DNA of 64,000 nucleotides, from positions 1-64,000 of the forward strand of contig CANLRB010000004.1 in the NCBI GenBank assembly GCA_947493455.1, read 5' to 3'. This DNA comes from an uncultured Pseudoalteromonas sp. GTDB lineage: Bacteria; Pseudomonadota; Gammaproteobacteria; Enterobacterales; Alteromonadaceae. The translations under genes were made by a program, and so were the position numbers. Positions 27,800-37,456 of this stretch are shown piece by piece. The notes beneath the pieces are model-generated. The model worked only from the letters and a program-made list of their open reading frames with translations. It did no database searches and was not told the DNA's origin. The number at the start of each line of letters is the position of its first letter. The stretch's first letter is position 1.

Positions 27800-28351
27800 T
27801 TATGCCGGTAACGCCGTTTTTGGCATTTCATAGTAAACAACATCAATCTCACCCAGCGGATCATTATGTGTATACTGCTTAACAAAGTTCATGCCTAACT
27901 TTTTCATAATATTGATCGACCCTGAATTATCGAGTGCCGCGATTGCACAAAAGGAGTCGATATCATCGCGATGGCTTAATGCCAAAGCGACCTGTTTTGC
28001 CGCTTCAGTAGCATAGCCTTGACCCCATGCAAATTCATTAAAACGCCAACCAAGCTCTAGGTTACGCCACTGCGGTTGGTCACTGTAAAAGTCCATCGGC
28101 CTGACTAACACCCAGCCTAAAAACTGATTATCGTCAACTCGCGTTACCTTCCAAAGACCCCACCCCTTATCTTGATCTGCATATGTCTCTAAACGGCCAA
28201 AAAATGTCTCTTCGTAAGTCTCACGTTTAGGGGTGACACCTTTTGTTATGTGCTTCATTACCAGCGGCGAGCTATCCATCGCAAACAGTAAGTCAATATC
28301 GTCGCGCGTCACAAAATCAAAGGCGAGTCGTTCACTCTTTGTTATTTCCAT
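27800..28351 (-). CDS. GNAT acetyltransferase (RimJ/RimL-like)
   Basis: A 183-residue N-acetyltransferase of the Acetyltransf_3 type. The acetyl-CoA loop region is visible as GWRFNEFAWGQGYATEAAKQ (about 100-119), followed by NSGSINIMKKLGMNF. The substrate is unknown: a ribosomal-protein N-terminus, an amino acid or a small molecule are all possible. I start it at the ATG at 28351, five bases after GGAGGG, not at the TTG five codons upstream. Its stop abuts the RNase Z start, so the two genes form an operon. Confidence 0.85.
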   Translation of the reverse strand: MEITKSERLAFDFVTRDDIDLLFAMDSSPLVMKHITKGVTPKRETYEETFFGRLETYADQDKGWGLWKVTRVDDNQFLGWVLVRPMDFYSDQPQWRNLELGWRFNEFAWGQGYATEAAKQVALALSHRDDIDSFCAIAALDNSGSINIMKKLGMNFVKQYTHNDPLGEIDVVYYEMPKTALPA

Positions 28352-28416
28352 TTCTTCCCTCCGCAATACTTAATGAAATTGATATAAGAGTATCATAAGG
28401 TATAAAAAATAAGGCA

Positions 28417-28443
28417 TAAAAAAACCCAGCTTGCGCTGGGTTT
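28417..28443 (-). terminator. Terminator downstream of the porin gene
   Basis: An ACCCAGC/GCTGGGT stem (28424-28441) with a four-base loop, followed on the minus strand by a T run (A run 28417-28423 on the plus strand). It ends the porin transcript and separates it from the acetyltransferase gene. Confidence 0.85.
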
Positions 28444-28463
28444 ATTACACCAATTAGTTGATA

Positions 28464-29384
28464 TTAAAACTTATAGTTAATGCCTACACCTAAGTAGTCT
28501 TTATCTGTTTCTTCATCTTGTTCTTGTGAAGTGTAAAAACCGTACAACTTGGTATTTTTATTTAATTTATAATCAACACCAATTGACGCTGCTGTTAAGT
28601 CTTCACCCGCATCAAATTCCATTGTTTGATACTGTGCTTTTAACGTGAAAGCATTGATTTTATATGCCGCATTAAACAAGTAGCCATCAGCATCTTCTGC
28701 GCCATCAGCTGTTTCTTGTGTTTGATACATACCACCGAGTGTTACACCTGCCACTTTACCTTGTAGCGTAGCACGTACAATATCCATTCCTTTTACTTCG
28801 CTATCCATCGCAACTGATGCAAATACTTTGCTCTTTTTAAGCGTTTTGTCACCGTATGTTACTGCTGCTGAGTATGCAGAATCTGCATCTGCACTGTCGT
28901 CAGCAAGGTAAGTTGCAATAACTTGTAATTCGTTAAACTTAGGTGTTTTATAAGTCACTGAATCGCCTAAACGGTTTTCACCAGCGAAAACGTGCTTAAT
29001 GTCAGCTTCTAAATCATTGAATAAATCAAGTTTGCCTTGAGACTGTTTTAGTGCAGTATCGTTACGACCAATTAACACTTCACCAAAACCACCTTTTAAA
29101 CCTACGTATTGGTTACGTGATTTTAAGTTTTTCTCTTTTGACTCATCAGATAGATCAACTTGCCATTCCATCTTATAAACAACTTTTAGGCCGTCAGATA
29201 CTTTTTCAGAACCTTTTACACCAAAACGAGACGCATTGCTTTTAATTTCAGTGAATGAACCGTCACCTTCATCGGTCGACTGGACTGATACATTTGCTTT
29301 ACCGTAAACAGTAACTTCTGCAGCTGCTGGCAGTGAAAGAGCCGTTAACATAGCAAGTGCTAGTGATGACTTAACCAATTTCAT
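28464..29384 (-). CDS. Gram-negative trimeric-type porin
   Basis: A 306-residue outer-membrane porin with signal peptide (about 1-22, ending PAAA), an opening strand VTVYGKANVSVQS, many alternating hydrophobic/polar strands, the family stretch SRFGVKGSEKVSDGLKVVYKMEW (in part, about 52-72), RNQYVGLKGGFGEVLIGRND (about 86-105) and a C-terminal Phe (GVGINYKF). This is the Porin_4 type of marine Gammaproteobacteria, giving passive diffusion of small solutes. A long AT-rich leader and a strong terminator flank it, consistent with a highly expressed single gene. Confidence 0.92.
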   Translation of the reverse strand: MKLVKSSLALAMLTALSLPAAAEVTVYGKANVSVQSTDEGDGSFTEIKSNASRFGVKGSEKVSDGLKVVYKMEWQVDLSDESKEKNLKSRNQYVGLKGGFGEVLIGRNDTALKQSQGKLDLFNDLEADIKHVFAGENRLGDSVTYKTPKFNELQVIATYLADDSADADSAYSAAVTYGDKTLKKSKVFASVAMDSEVKGMDIVRATLQGKVAGVTLGGMYQTQETADGAEDADGYLFNAAYKINAFTLKAQYQTMEFDAGEDLTAASIGVDYKLNKNTKLYGFYTSQEQDEETDKDYLGVGINYKF

Positions 29385-29675
29385 AATAAATCCTCTAAAC
29401 GCGAGTTGTGAGTTGTTAGTTGTGCTTGTTTAACTGCGAGGAAGTTTGTCAGGATTTAATGACATAAATATGACACTGTAAAATTTTTTTAAAGTTTTAT
29501 GAAATTTTTCATACATTTTAAAGGCATAAACATTGCAATAATACTTAATGAAGACAAATCTAATTTTTCAAATGATATAGCTAGTTGACTGAACCTATTT
29601 ATTTTTTTACGAATCTCAAGCAAATTTACAATCAGGGACTAAACTAAATAAATAAAAAAGAAATTGGGACTCCTT

Positions 29676-30905
29676 GTGTCACTCAGATTGCTGCTTATTG
29701 AAGACAATCCAGCTATTGCGAAAATTCAGAAACATATTGCTCAGCGCCTTGGATACAGTATTGACGTCGCTGACTCTATGGCGAGTGCAATTGATTTTAT
29801 TGAGGAAACCGATTATTTTTGCGCCATTGTTGACTACGTATTACCAGACGCCTCTGATGGAGAAGCCATACCACTGACCGTTGGGGCAGATATACCAACA
29901 ATAGTCATGACGGGAAAAATGGATGACTCTACCCGAGACTCCGTAATGCAATACCCCATTATTGATTACATCACTAAAGAAAGTCGCCAAGCATACAATT
30001 ATTTAGAGACCCAGCTAAAGCGCCTGCCGCGCAATGAAAATGTGCGCGTGCTTATTGTTGACGATTCTAAGCCAACACGTAATTTAATTAAATCATTACT
30101 CTTGAGACATAAATATCGTATTGCTCAAGCGGACAATGGACAAATGGCACTGGATCAATTGGCCAAGTTTCAAGATATCAAAGTAATCATCACAGATAAT
30201 GAAATGCCAATTATGGATGGTATTGAACTCACCAATAAAATTCGCACCCAATTTAATTCTGAAGACAAAGTGATTATAGGTATTTCAGGTTCCGAAGACA
30301 TGCGAATATCGGCAAAGTTTTTAAAATGCGGTGCAGATGATTACCTTAAAAAACCTTTTTATCCTGAAGAATTTTATTGTCGGCTCAGCCAAAACCTCGA
30401 TATGCAAGAACACATAGCGACGATACGTAAACAAGCTAACAGCGACTACTTAACCGATTTACCAAACCGACGCTATTTTTTTGAACAAGCAAATCAACAG
30501 TTAAAAGCAACTCAAACACATTTAATGGCGGCCATGCTCGATATCGATAAGTTCAAATCGATAAATGATAACTATGGCCACGATGCCGGTGACGACGTGT
30601 TAAAAGCCTTTGCTAAGCAATTAGCAAATTGCTTTAAAACGGAGTTAATAGCCCGATTGGGTGGCGAAGAGTTTGCCATTCTATTTAGCTCTGAAGATGG
30701 CGATAAAAACCTCGCAAAACTCGATAAGTTTAGGCAAAAAATTGAAAATTTAGTGGTTGAAACCGACGGCTTCACGATTCGATTCACCGTCTCAGCTGGC
30801 GTGACCCAAATGAAGCCCAAATCCATTGACGAACTGCTTAAACAGGCCGATGAAAACCTTTACAGCGCCAAAGAAAATGGGCGAAATCGCATAGTGGCTA
30901 ATTGA
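29676..30905 (+). CDS. Response regulator with two receivers and a GGDEF output
   Basis: A roughly 409-residue cytosolic diguanylate cyclase with receiver 1 (about 2-115, acceptor D53 in VDYVLPD), receiver 2 (about 125-240, acceptor D174 in TDNEMP, switch Ser and KKP Lys present) and a GGDEF domain (about 255-409). The active site GGEEF (329-333) is intact. No RxxD inhibition site lies five residues before it. I prefer the GTG at 29676 (MSLRLLLIEDNP), six bases after GGGA, over the TTG four codons upstream. Both receivers keep all key residues, so two phosphorylation inputs may control c-di-GMP output. No kinase is adjacent. Confidence 0.9.
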   Translation: MSLRLLLIEDNPAIAKIQKHIAQRLGYSIDVADSMASAIDFIEETDYFCAIVDYVLPDASDGEAIPLTVGADIPTIVMTGKMDDSTRDSVMQYPIIDYITKESRQAYNYLETQLKRLPRNENVRVLIVDDSKPTRNLIKSLLLRHKYRIAQADNGQMALDQLAKFQDIKVIITDNEMPIMDGIELTNKIRTQFNSEDKVIIGISGSEDMRISAKFLKCGADDYLKKPFYPEEFYCRLSQNLDMQEHIATIRKQANSDYLTDLPNRRYFFEQANQQLKATQTHLMAAMLDIDKFKSINDNYGHDAGDDVLKAFAKQLANCFKTELIARLGGEEFAILFSSEDGDKNLAKLDKFRQKIENLVVETDGFTIRFTVSAGVTQMKPKSIDELLKQADENLYSAKENGRNRIVAN

Positions 30906-31799
30906 TTAGTTTGCTTTTAGCTTTTGTCGATTACGATAGGAGTCAAAACTGAACAGTGCCAGCGCACTCCAAATGAAAGCAAATGTGATAACTCTATCCA
31001 TAGAGAAAACCTCGCCATATAAAGCAACCGCTAAAATAAACATTAAACTTGGCCCAAGGTACTGAAAAAAGCCAAGCGTGGTGTAAGTTAAACGACGTGA
31101 AGCAGCGATAAAACAAAGTAATGGGGCCGTCGTCACAACACCGGCACACACTAACAAGGTCGCCAGTGAAAGATCTGTTACATACAGCGTATTTTGCTCG
31201 CTAGTGACAAAAAATACCCAATATAACAGTGCAAAAGGCAGCATAATAAGCGATTCAATTAATAAGCCCGGCAATGATTCAACTGGCATTTTCTTTCTCA
31301 GCAAACCATAAACGGCAAACGAGCTTGCCAATGAAAAAGCGATAACAGGGAATGAACCAAAACTAATTAACTGCAGTATTACACCAAATACCGCCAGACC
31401 GACAGCAACTAATTGCATTCGCCTGAGGGATTCGCCTAAAAACAAAACACCCAACAAAACGTTGAGTAATGGGTTGATATAGTAGCCTAAGCTGGCATCG
31501 AGTATATGATCATTATTGACCGCCCAAATAAACAGTCCCCAGTTAAATCCGAGTAGCAGCGATGTGACAACCAAACCCAACATGAGTTTTGTATTGAGTA
31601 ATACCGTTTTTACTTTGTGCCATTGTTTGATAACCAAAATAATCACTACCAACAATACGCAAGACCACACCACCCGATGCATTAAGATCTCAAGCGCGGC
31701 AATATGATCGATTTCTTTAAAGTAAATCGGGGCGAGACCCCACATTAAAAAAGCAGCTAATGCGAAGAAAACACCTTGTTTTTGTTGAGTCATAATCAT
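30906..31799 (-). CDS. rarD: RarD-type EamA/DMT transporter
   Basis: A 297-residue inner-membrane protein with about ten hydrophobic helices from two EamA repeats. The N-terminus QQKQGVFFALAAFLMWGLAP matches RarD as remembered (QGVLLALAAYFIWGIAP). RarD proteins are presumed drug/metabolite exporters; the substrate is unknown. The start is uncertain: ATG at 31799 or 31793 are both possible, neither with a good ribosome site, while further in-frame sequence upstream is Cys/Phe-rich and improbable. It converges with the receiver-GGDEF gene with no gap. Confidence 0.88.
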   Translation of the reverse strand: MIMTQQKQGVFFALAAFLMWGLAPIYFKEIDHIAALEILMHRVVWSCVLLVVIILVIKQWHKVKTVLLNTKLMLGLVVTSLLLGFNWGLFIWAVNNDHILDASLGYYINPLLNVLLGVLFLGESLRRMQLVAVGLAVFGVILQLISFGSFPVIAFSLASSFAVYGLLRKKMPVESLPGLLIESLIMLPFALLYWVFFVTSEQNTLYVTDLSLATLLVCAGVVTTAPLLCFIAASRRLTYTTLGFFQYLGPSLMFILAVALYGEVFSMDRVITFAFIWSALALFSFDSYRNRQKLKAN

Positions 31800-31934
31800 T
31801 TTATGTAAAAAGCAAAAACATATTTTACCCAATTGTGGTCACTAACCAAAGGCAAATCCTTGCGCAAAATAAAAATCAAGCTGTTTCATGAGAAGTTAAA
31901 GACATAGCCACAAAAAAGCACTAAAATTGCCGCC

Positions 31935-33755
31935 ATGATAGATGTACATAATACTGCGCCAGAAAACGCCCTTGATGCACAGCAAATTCTTAATCAAGTA
32001 TTTGGTTACGACGAATTTCGTGAAGGGCAACAAGAAGTCATCGATGCGGCCTTATCAGGTAAAGATAGCCTAGTACTACTACCAACCGGTGGTGGTAAAT
32101 CGTTATGTTACCAAGTTCCTGCTCTTGCTCTCGGTGGCATAACGGTCGTGGTATCGCCATTAATCTCTCTGATGCAAGATCAAGTTGCACAACTTAATGC
32201 GCTTGGTGTTTCAGCAGCCTACATCAATCAAAGTCAAACCCGTGAACAACAGCAACAGATTTATCAACAGCTGCATCGCGCTGAGATAAAACTTCTCTAT
32301 GTTGCACCGGAGCGTATTTTAACGCATGACTTTAAAGAGCGTTTGCATCATTTACCTATCGCCATGTTTGCTATTGACGAGGCGCACTGTGTATCGCATT
32401 GGGGTCACGATTTTCGACCGCACTACTTTCAGTTAAGTCAACTAAAACTCGCATTTCCAAATGTGCCGATGATGGCCCTTACAGCGACAGCTGACATTGC
32501 GACACGGCGAGATATTGTCACGCAACTGAAGCTCGAAGACCCGATCATTTATACGGGTAGCTTTGATCGACCCAACATCCGCTACACACTCGAAGAAAAG
32601 TTTAAACCGCTGTCGCAATTAATGCGCTTTTTAAAGGGTCAAAAAAATCAATCTGGCATTATTTATTGTACGAGTCGAAAACGCGTCGACGATATCGCTG
32701 AAAAGTTAGTTGATGCGGGGTTCAATGCAGCTTCTTATCATGCAGGTTTAGAGAACGAACAGCGCAGTTTTATTCAAAATGCCTTTGCCCGTGACGATAT
32801 TCAAATAGTAGTCGCGACAGTTGCCTTTGGTATGGGGATTAATAAACCCAATGTGCGCTTTGTAGTTCACTACGATATCCCAAAAAATATCGAATCGTAT
32901 TATCAAGAAACCGGCCGTGCAGGACGAGATGGCCTCTCAGCTGAAGCGGTGATGTATTTTGATCCTGCCGATGTACCGCGCGTAAAACGCTTTTTTGAAG
33001 ACATTGAAAATGAGCAACGCCGCAAAGTTGAAGAGCAACGCTTTAATGCAATGGCGAATTTTGCCGAGGCGCAAACTTGTCGTCGACAGATTTTACTCAA
33101 TTATTTTTCAGAATATCAAAGTGACGCCTGTGGCAACTGCGATATATGCCTAAATCCTCCAAAGCAGTTCGAGGGCACTGAAGTGGCACAAAAAGCACTC
33201 TCATGTGTTTATCGCGCTGGGCAAAAATATGGCATGGGCTATATCATCGATATTTTACGTGGCGCCAATACAGTGCGAATTCGTGAGCAAAATCATCATG
33301 AGCTCAGCACTTTTGCAATCGGCAAAGACAAATCCCACGAATATTGGCTAAGCATACTCAGACAACTTGTGCACCAAGGGCTGCTACATCAAGATATTAC
33401 ACAAGGCTCTACCTTACGCTTAACCGAAGCAGCACGCCCAGTACTACGCGGCGAATTTAACTTAAAATTGGCCGAACCGCGCTTAGCGGCACGTCATGTA
33501 AGCAGTGATAAACTTGCTCGCTTTAATTACGACAAAAAATTATTCGCAAAATTGCGCAGCTTGCGAAAAGAACTGGCCGATGCAGAAGATGTACCTCCAT
33601 ATGTTGTATTTAATGATGCAACCCTGGCAGAAATGGCGCAGCAATTGCCAACTAATGACGCGGAATTTTTAAAAATATCGGGGGTCGGTTTTACTAAGCT
33701 CAACAAATATGGCGCTTATTTTTTAAATACAATACGAACACATTTAGCCAACTAA
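31935..33755 (+). CDS. recQ: ATP-dependent DNA helicase RecQ
   Basis: A 606-residue 3'-5' helicase of the RecF recombination and fork-repair pathway. Helicase motifs: I LPTGGGKS (about 50-57), II DEAHC, III ATAD, VI QETGRAGRDG. The RQC zinc site is seen as CRRQILLNYF followed by CGNCDIC, and an HRDC domain (about 525-606) ends the protein. Length matches E. coli RecQ (609). A small gene begins two bases after the stop. Confidence 0.97.
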   Translation: MIDVHNTAPENALDAQQILNQVFGYDEFREGQQEVIDAALSGKDSLVLLPTGGGKSLCYQVPALALGGITVVVSPLISLMQDQVAQLNALGVSAAYINQSQTREQQQQIYQQLHRAEIKLLYVAPERILTHDFKERLHHLPIAMFAIDEAHCVSHWGHDFRPHYFQLSQLKLAFPNVPMMALTATADIATRRDIVTQLKLEDPIIYTGSFDRPNIRYTLEEKFKPLSQLMRFLKGQKNQSGIIYCTSRKRVDDIAEKLVDAGFNAASYHAGLENEQRSFIQNAFARDDIQIVVATVAFGMGINKPNVRFVVHYDIPKNIESYYQETGRAGRDGLSAEAVMYFDPADVPRVKRFFEDIENEQRRKVEEQRFNAMANFAEAQTCRRQILLNYFSEYQSDACGNCDICLNPPKQFEGTEVAQKALSCVYRAGQKYGMGYIIDILRGANTVRIREQNHHELSTFAIGKDKSHEYWLSILRQLVHQGLLHQDITQGSTLRLTEAARPVLRGEFNLKLAEPRLAARHVSSDKLARFNYDKKLFAKLRSLRKELADAEDVPPYVVFNDATLAEMAQQLPTNDAEFLKISGVGFTKLNKYGAYFLNTIRTHLAN

Positions 33756-33756
33756 C

Positions 33757-34044
33757 ATGACCAAAATCACAAAACTTGCCGAACAAAATACGCTGCTTAT
33801 CATCCCATCTGAATTCCCTGACAGTGACGACTTTGAACTATGGGCAAGTATTTTTTTGCACCACGCTAGCATTTGCAATTTACAATTTGAACTTGGTGCG
33901 GACCGTCATATGATGCGTTTTCAATATAAAAACTGCGCATTCAACTTAAATTTTGAACATTACAGTGAAAGTTTATGGATTGCCGCTGAAGGCGTTGAAT
34001 CTGCTAGTCTCATCGACGATTTGGCGCTTGATTTGTCACTTTAA
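33757..34044 (+). CDS. Small protein downstream of recQ (DUF3630-like)
   Basis: A 95-residue cytoplasmic protein with no signal peptide or membrane helix. It resembles, from memory, the DUF3630 family found next to recQ in Vibrio and Alteromonadales. The ATG follows the recQ stop after one base, so translation is coupled. No catalytic motif is evident. A helper role for RecQ is only inferred from position. Confidence 0.75.
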   Translation: MTKITKLAEQNTLLIIPSEFPDSDDFELWASIFLHHASICNLQFELGADRHMMRFQYKNCAFNLNFEHYSESLWIAAEGVESASLIDDLALDLSL

Positions 34045-34168
34045 TCCTCACTGTAAAAATCGCTAATAGTTTGTATTTATTTAACTAATTATTATTGTCA
34101 ATTTTTCAGCAGAGTTGCTATTGTGATATACACTTAACTATATACCTTGGTAATTAGTGTGGAGAGAT

Positions 34169-35881
34169 ATGATCAAACATGTGCAGTTTTGTCTAATATT
34201 GCTCTTTATTTCTTCACCAGCAACCGTTTTTGCCGAACCAAGTAGCGAAACAACTGAAACTGATATTTTCAGTGATAGTCAGTGCCAGTGGCACCATCCA
34301 CAGCAAAGCAGTAATAACATCTCCGCACAAATCCTTGAAAGCCACCAGTCACTGCCTGAGCTGACCAATGCAACAATAAAAAGCATTACCTTAGTGCGTG
34401 AAAACATCTTTGATACATCGAATCCCAAAGAAGACAACGCGCTATTTAAACTCGCCAACAAACTTAATGTAATGACAAAAGAGCATGTCATCCGTCAGCA
34501 GCTGTTATTTACTGAAGGCGATATTTACGATCGCCAAAAAGTGATTGAGTCAGAGCGACTATTGCGCAATGCTCACTATTTATACGATGCACATATCCGG
34601 GTTGAACGCGATTGCGACGATCAAGTCAGCATTGTAATTACAACAAAAGAGCTTTGGACGCTCACTCCCGAAATAAACTTTAGCCGCTCAGGGGGTGAAA
34701 ACAAATCGCGCTTTGGCTTTCGCGATACCAACTTATTTGGTACGGGAAAACGTATATCAATTTCAAAGCGCAGTGACAAAGACCGCAGCGGTTACACCTT
34801 TATTTATGACGATCCAAATGTGTTAGGCAGTCGTTATCAAAGCAGCTTAGAATTATCAGATAATGATGATGGTGAGCGCTACTATGTTGACTTTAAACTG
34901 CCATTTTACGCGTTAGCGACACCACAAAGTTATGGTGCAGTCAGCTTTAAAGATACCCGAAATACACCGCTTTATTACCGTGGCGAGGTACTTTCGGAGT
35001 TTTCACATAAAACACGTATTAACCAAGTTTTTTATGGCCAAGGCGAATTTAAAAATAACTGGACGCGACGCTGGCAAATTGGGCTGCAAGATGAACTTCA
35101 TGATTTTAATGCGATCCCTGAAACCACACTTCCAATCGCCGAAAAACGACAACTCACCTACCCTTGGATTTCGTATCATTGGTTAGAAAACAATTACGTC
35201 ACGCTCGCTAATTTTGATTCTATCGGTCGCACTGAAGACCTCAATTTAGGTTGGAATATTTTTACACGCTTTGGCTACAGCGATAAACAACTGAGCAACG
35301 ATGATTCACGATTTATATTTGAAAGCAGTATACAAAAAGCATTTCAATATAATGACAACCAACTATGGCGCTGGTATAGCTCACTATACGGATACTGGAA
35401 TACATCCCAGAGCCAAACCGAAAACCTGTTTTTCGATACCTCACTCAAATTACATCATAATAGCTCTCTCAAAGAGGCTTGGTTTGCAAACTTTGAAATG
35501 TCTTTGGCCGGTAATATGACCCATGATAAACAACTTACATTAGGTGGTGATACAGGACTACGCGGATACCCTGTGCAATATCAAGTAGGAAATCGCCGCT
35601 TTTTAGTAAATTTAGAAAAACGCTACTATTCTGAATATCATTTATTCCAACTTTTTAAAGTCGGCGGCGCCGCATTTTTTGATTTAGGCCGCGCCTGGTA
35701 CCATAACCGAGATAATGGCGAAAATGGAAAAACTCTCAAAAATATTGGTATTGGCCTTCGTTTAGCACCGAGCAGAGCAACAGCTAAAACCGTCATTCAT
35801 ATCGACTTTGCGGTGCCACTCGATAAAGCAAATGATACAGATTCAGTACAGTGGTTGATGACAGTTAAGAACGCATTTTAA
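34169..35881 (+). CDS. Omp85-superfamily-like outer-membrane protein
   Basis: A 570-residue exported protein: signal peptide (about 1-22, ending VFA), a POTRA-like region (about 60-175, with TKEHVIRQQLLFTEGDIYD) and a beta-barrel from about 180 to the end. GDTGLRGYP near residue 460 looks like the conserved L6 loop motif of the BamA/TamA/TpsB superfamily, and the C-terminus ends VKNAF with a terminal Phe. With a single POTRA-like module it is shorter than BamA. The ATG at 34169 lies after GGAGAG; an upstream in-frame GTG is less likely. Substrate unknown; no adjacent secreted exoprotein or TamB gene. Confidence 0.8.
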   Translation: MIKHVQFCLILLFISSPATVFAEPSSETTETDIFSDSQCQWHHPQQSSNNISAQILESHQSLPELTNATIKSITLVRENIFDTSNPKEDNALFKLANKLNVMTKEHVIRQQLLFTEGDIYDRQKVIESERLLRNAHYLYDAHIRVERDCDDQVSIVITTKELWTLTPEINFSRSGGENKSRFGFRDTNLFGTGKRISISKRSDKDRSGYTFIYDDPNVLGSRYQSSLELSDNDDGERYYVDFKLPFYALATPQSYGAVSFKDTRNTPLYYRGEVLSEFSHKTRINQVFYGQGEFKNNWTRRWQIGLQDELHDFNAIPETTLPIAEKRQLTYPWISYHWLENNYVTLANFDSIGRTEDLNLGWNIFTRFGYSDKQLSNDDSRFIFESSIQKAFQYNDNQLWRWYSSLYGYWNTSQSQTENLFFDTSLKLHHNSSLKEAWFANFEMSLAGNMTHDKQLTLGGDTGLRGYPVQYQVGNRRFLVNLEKRYYSEYHLFQLFKVGGAAFFDLGRAWYHNRDNGENGKTLKNIGIGLRLAPSRATAKTVIHIDFAVPLDKANDTDSVQWLMTVKNAF

Positions 35882-36041
35882 CCTTGTAACATACCGATTT
35901 CATTTACATTCCCTCACAATTACCCACTTAAAATTGAAGTTGTTCAATGATAAATTAGCGACCCTTTTTATTGCCGGTGTCATCCTTAATATTAATATTT
36001 AAGGCGTTTTCTAACCGGTTTTCACATCACTAAGGAATATG

Positions 36042-36665
36042 ATGAAAAAATTAGCACTCGTTCTTGCAGCCTCTGTATTTTCTCTTTCAGCTCACGCTAC
36101 GGAATTAAATTATAACTTCGTCGAAGCGGGCTATATTCAAACAAGCATTGACGAATTGAATAATATCGACCCTAAAGGCTTTACTTTATCGGGCAGTAAA
36201 TAATTTGATAACTGGTATATCAGCGCAACGTATGCGAGCCAATCAGACAACGTTCGCGAAACGTTTGATTTTGGCGATCAAATTGTAACAGCTGAACTCG
36301 ATTTAGATTTTGACCGCATGTCACTTGGCGGTGGTTATATTCAACCTCTTTCTTCAACAACAAACTTGGATTACAGCCTACACTTAGGTCAAATTAAAAC
36401 AAAAGCAACATCATTTGGTGAGTCTGACTCAGACACAACCGACACGCTATTTGCACAAGCACAACTAAGACATTTAATCACACCGAGTGTAGAGCTAAAC
36501 GGCGCTATCGGCTACGAACGATTGCATGATGACGAGAGCGAAAATAACCTAGTGTTAAAAGCAGGTTTGCAATACTTCTTCAACAACGAGGTAAGTGTTG
36601 CCGCACATTATCGCAACGCAGACGAATACTCTGACATAACACTGACAGCGCGTTACAACTTTTAA
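36042..36665 (+). pseudogene. Outer-membrane barrel gene interrupted by one TAA codon
   Basis: A 208-codon reading frame is open apart from a TAA at codon 54 (36201-36203). It begins MKKLALVLAASVFSLSAHA (signal peptide, AAGGA five bases before the ATG), continues as a barrel with strands such as ELNYNFVEAGYIQTS, and after the stop resumes in the same frame with NWYISATYASQSD and ends SDITLTARYNF with a terminal Phe. One base change from CAA, GAA or AAA would explain the stop. No frameshift or deletion is seen, so inactivation is recent, or the codon is read through, or it is a sequencing error. A terminator follows. Confidence 0.85.
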
Positions 36666-36707
36666 GTTGTAACGCCATCTTTTACAAAAAAGTTAATTTA
36701 AACAAAA

Positions 36708-36737
36708 TAAAAGCCAATAAATTGGCTTTTATTTTTT
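36708..36737 (+). terminator. Terminator after the interrupted barrel gene
   Basis: AAAAGCCAAT/ATTGGCTTTT stem with a two-base gap, followed by a run of T. It lies 43 bases past the barrel gene stop. Confidence 0.85.
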
Positions 36738-36804
36738 TCTACATAATCTGTTCATATTTTAAATCCATACTACACTCAGTTAGTTAAATAAAAAGAGTTG
36801 AGTT

Positions 36805-37200
36805 ATGGAAAACAAATCAAACAAAGCGTTTTACACGGTTTTATACTTAGAAGACGACCTCACTACGATAAACTTTACCTATGTGCCACTGCGTATTCAT
36901 AACCGCTATCACAGCCGTAAAAAAATTCCTGATGAAGTGAAACAAAACCGCATGATCTTAGCTGTATATCCCGGCAAAGTTGAACTAATGGATGAGCAAA
37001 CTACAGATCATTCAACAGATATGACACTCGTTTATAACAAATCAAATGATGTCAGTTTGCACCATATTCATAGTGATCACTCAAATGTTGTGCAGATACC
37101 GAGTTCAGCGATTTTGGCTAAAATTAAAGGAAAAGTTGAACCTATCAGCTATTTAGGACAGCGCGTAAGCAATAGCGACGAATTCGAATTTGCCAGCTAG
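36805..37200 (+). CDS. Hypothetical protein, 131 aa
   Basis: A small soluble protein without signal peptide or membrane helix. The first 70 residues (FYTVLYLEDDL, KKIPDEVKQNRMILAVYPGKVELM) resemble a short family of unknown function described in Colwellia and Pseudoalteromonas (TIGR02922, from memory; uncertain). The rest is polar with His-rich SLHHIHSDHS. AAAGAGTTGAG precedes the ATG. Single gene between a terminator and the next gene's leader. Confidence 0.7.
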   Translation: MENKSNKAFYTVLYLEDDLTTINFTYVPLRIHNRYHSRKKIPDEVKQNRMILAVYPGKVELMDEQTTDHSTDMTLVYNKSNDVSLHHIHSDHSNVVQIPSSAILAKIKGKVEPISYLGQRVSNSDEFEFAS

Positions 37201-37456
37201 TCTTGTTATTTGCATAACTAATTTTAAATATACTCAATTCAGACTTTTAGCACATAAGTGTGGTAAACACAGCTTAAGTGCTCGCCCCTTTTTCATTCTA
37301 AAAATACCCTTTAAACGAAATTTGTGAATGTACGCTAGACATGAAACTTGCTAAGATAGTTTGCTGTTTTTGCATTCAATACAAAAACGGTAAGAGTTTT
37401 GTACAGGCAATACGTCGGTATTAATACGGAAATAATAAAAAACAGTAGGAGCTAAT

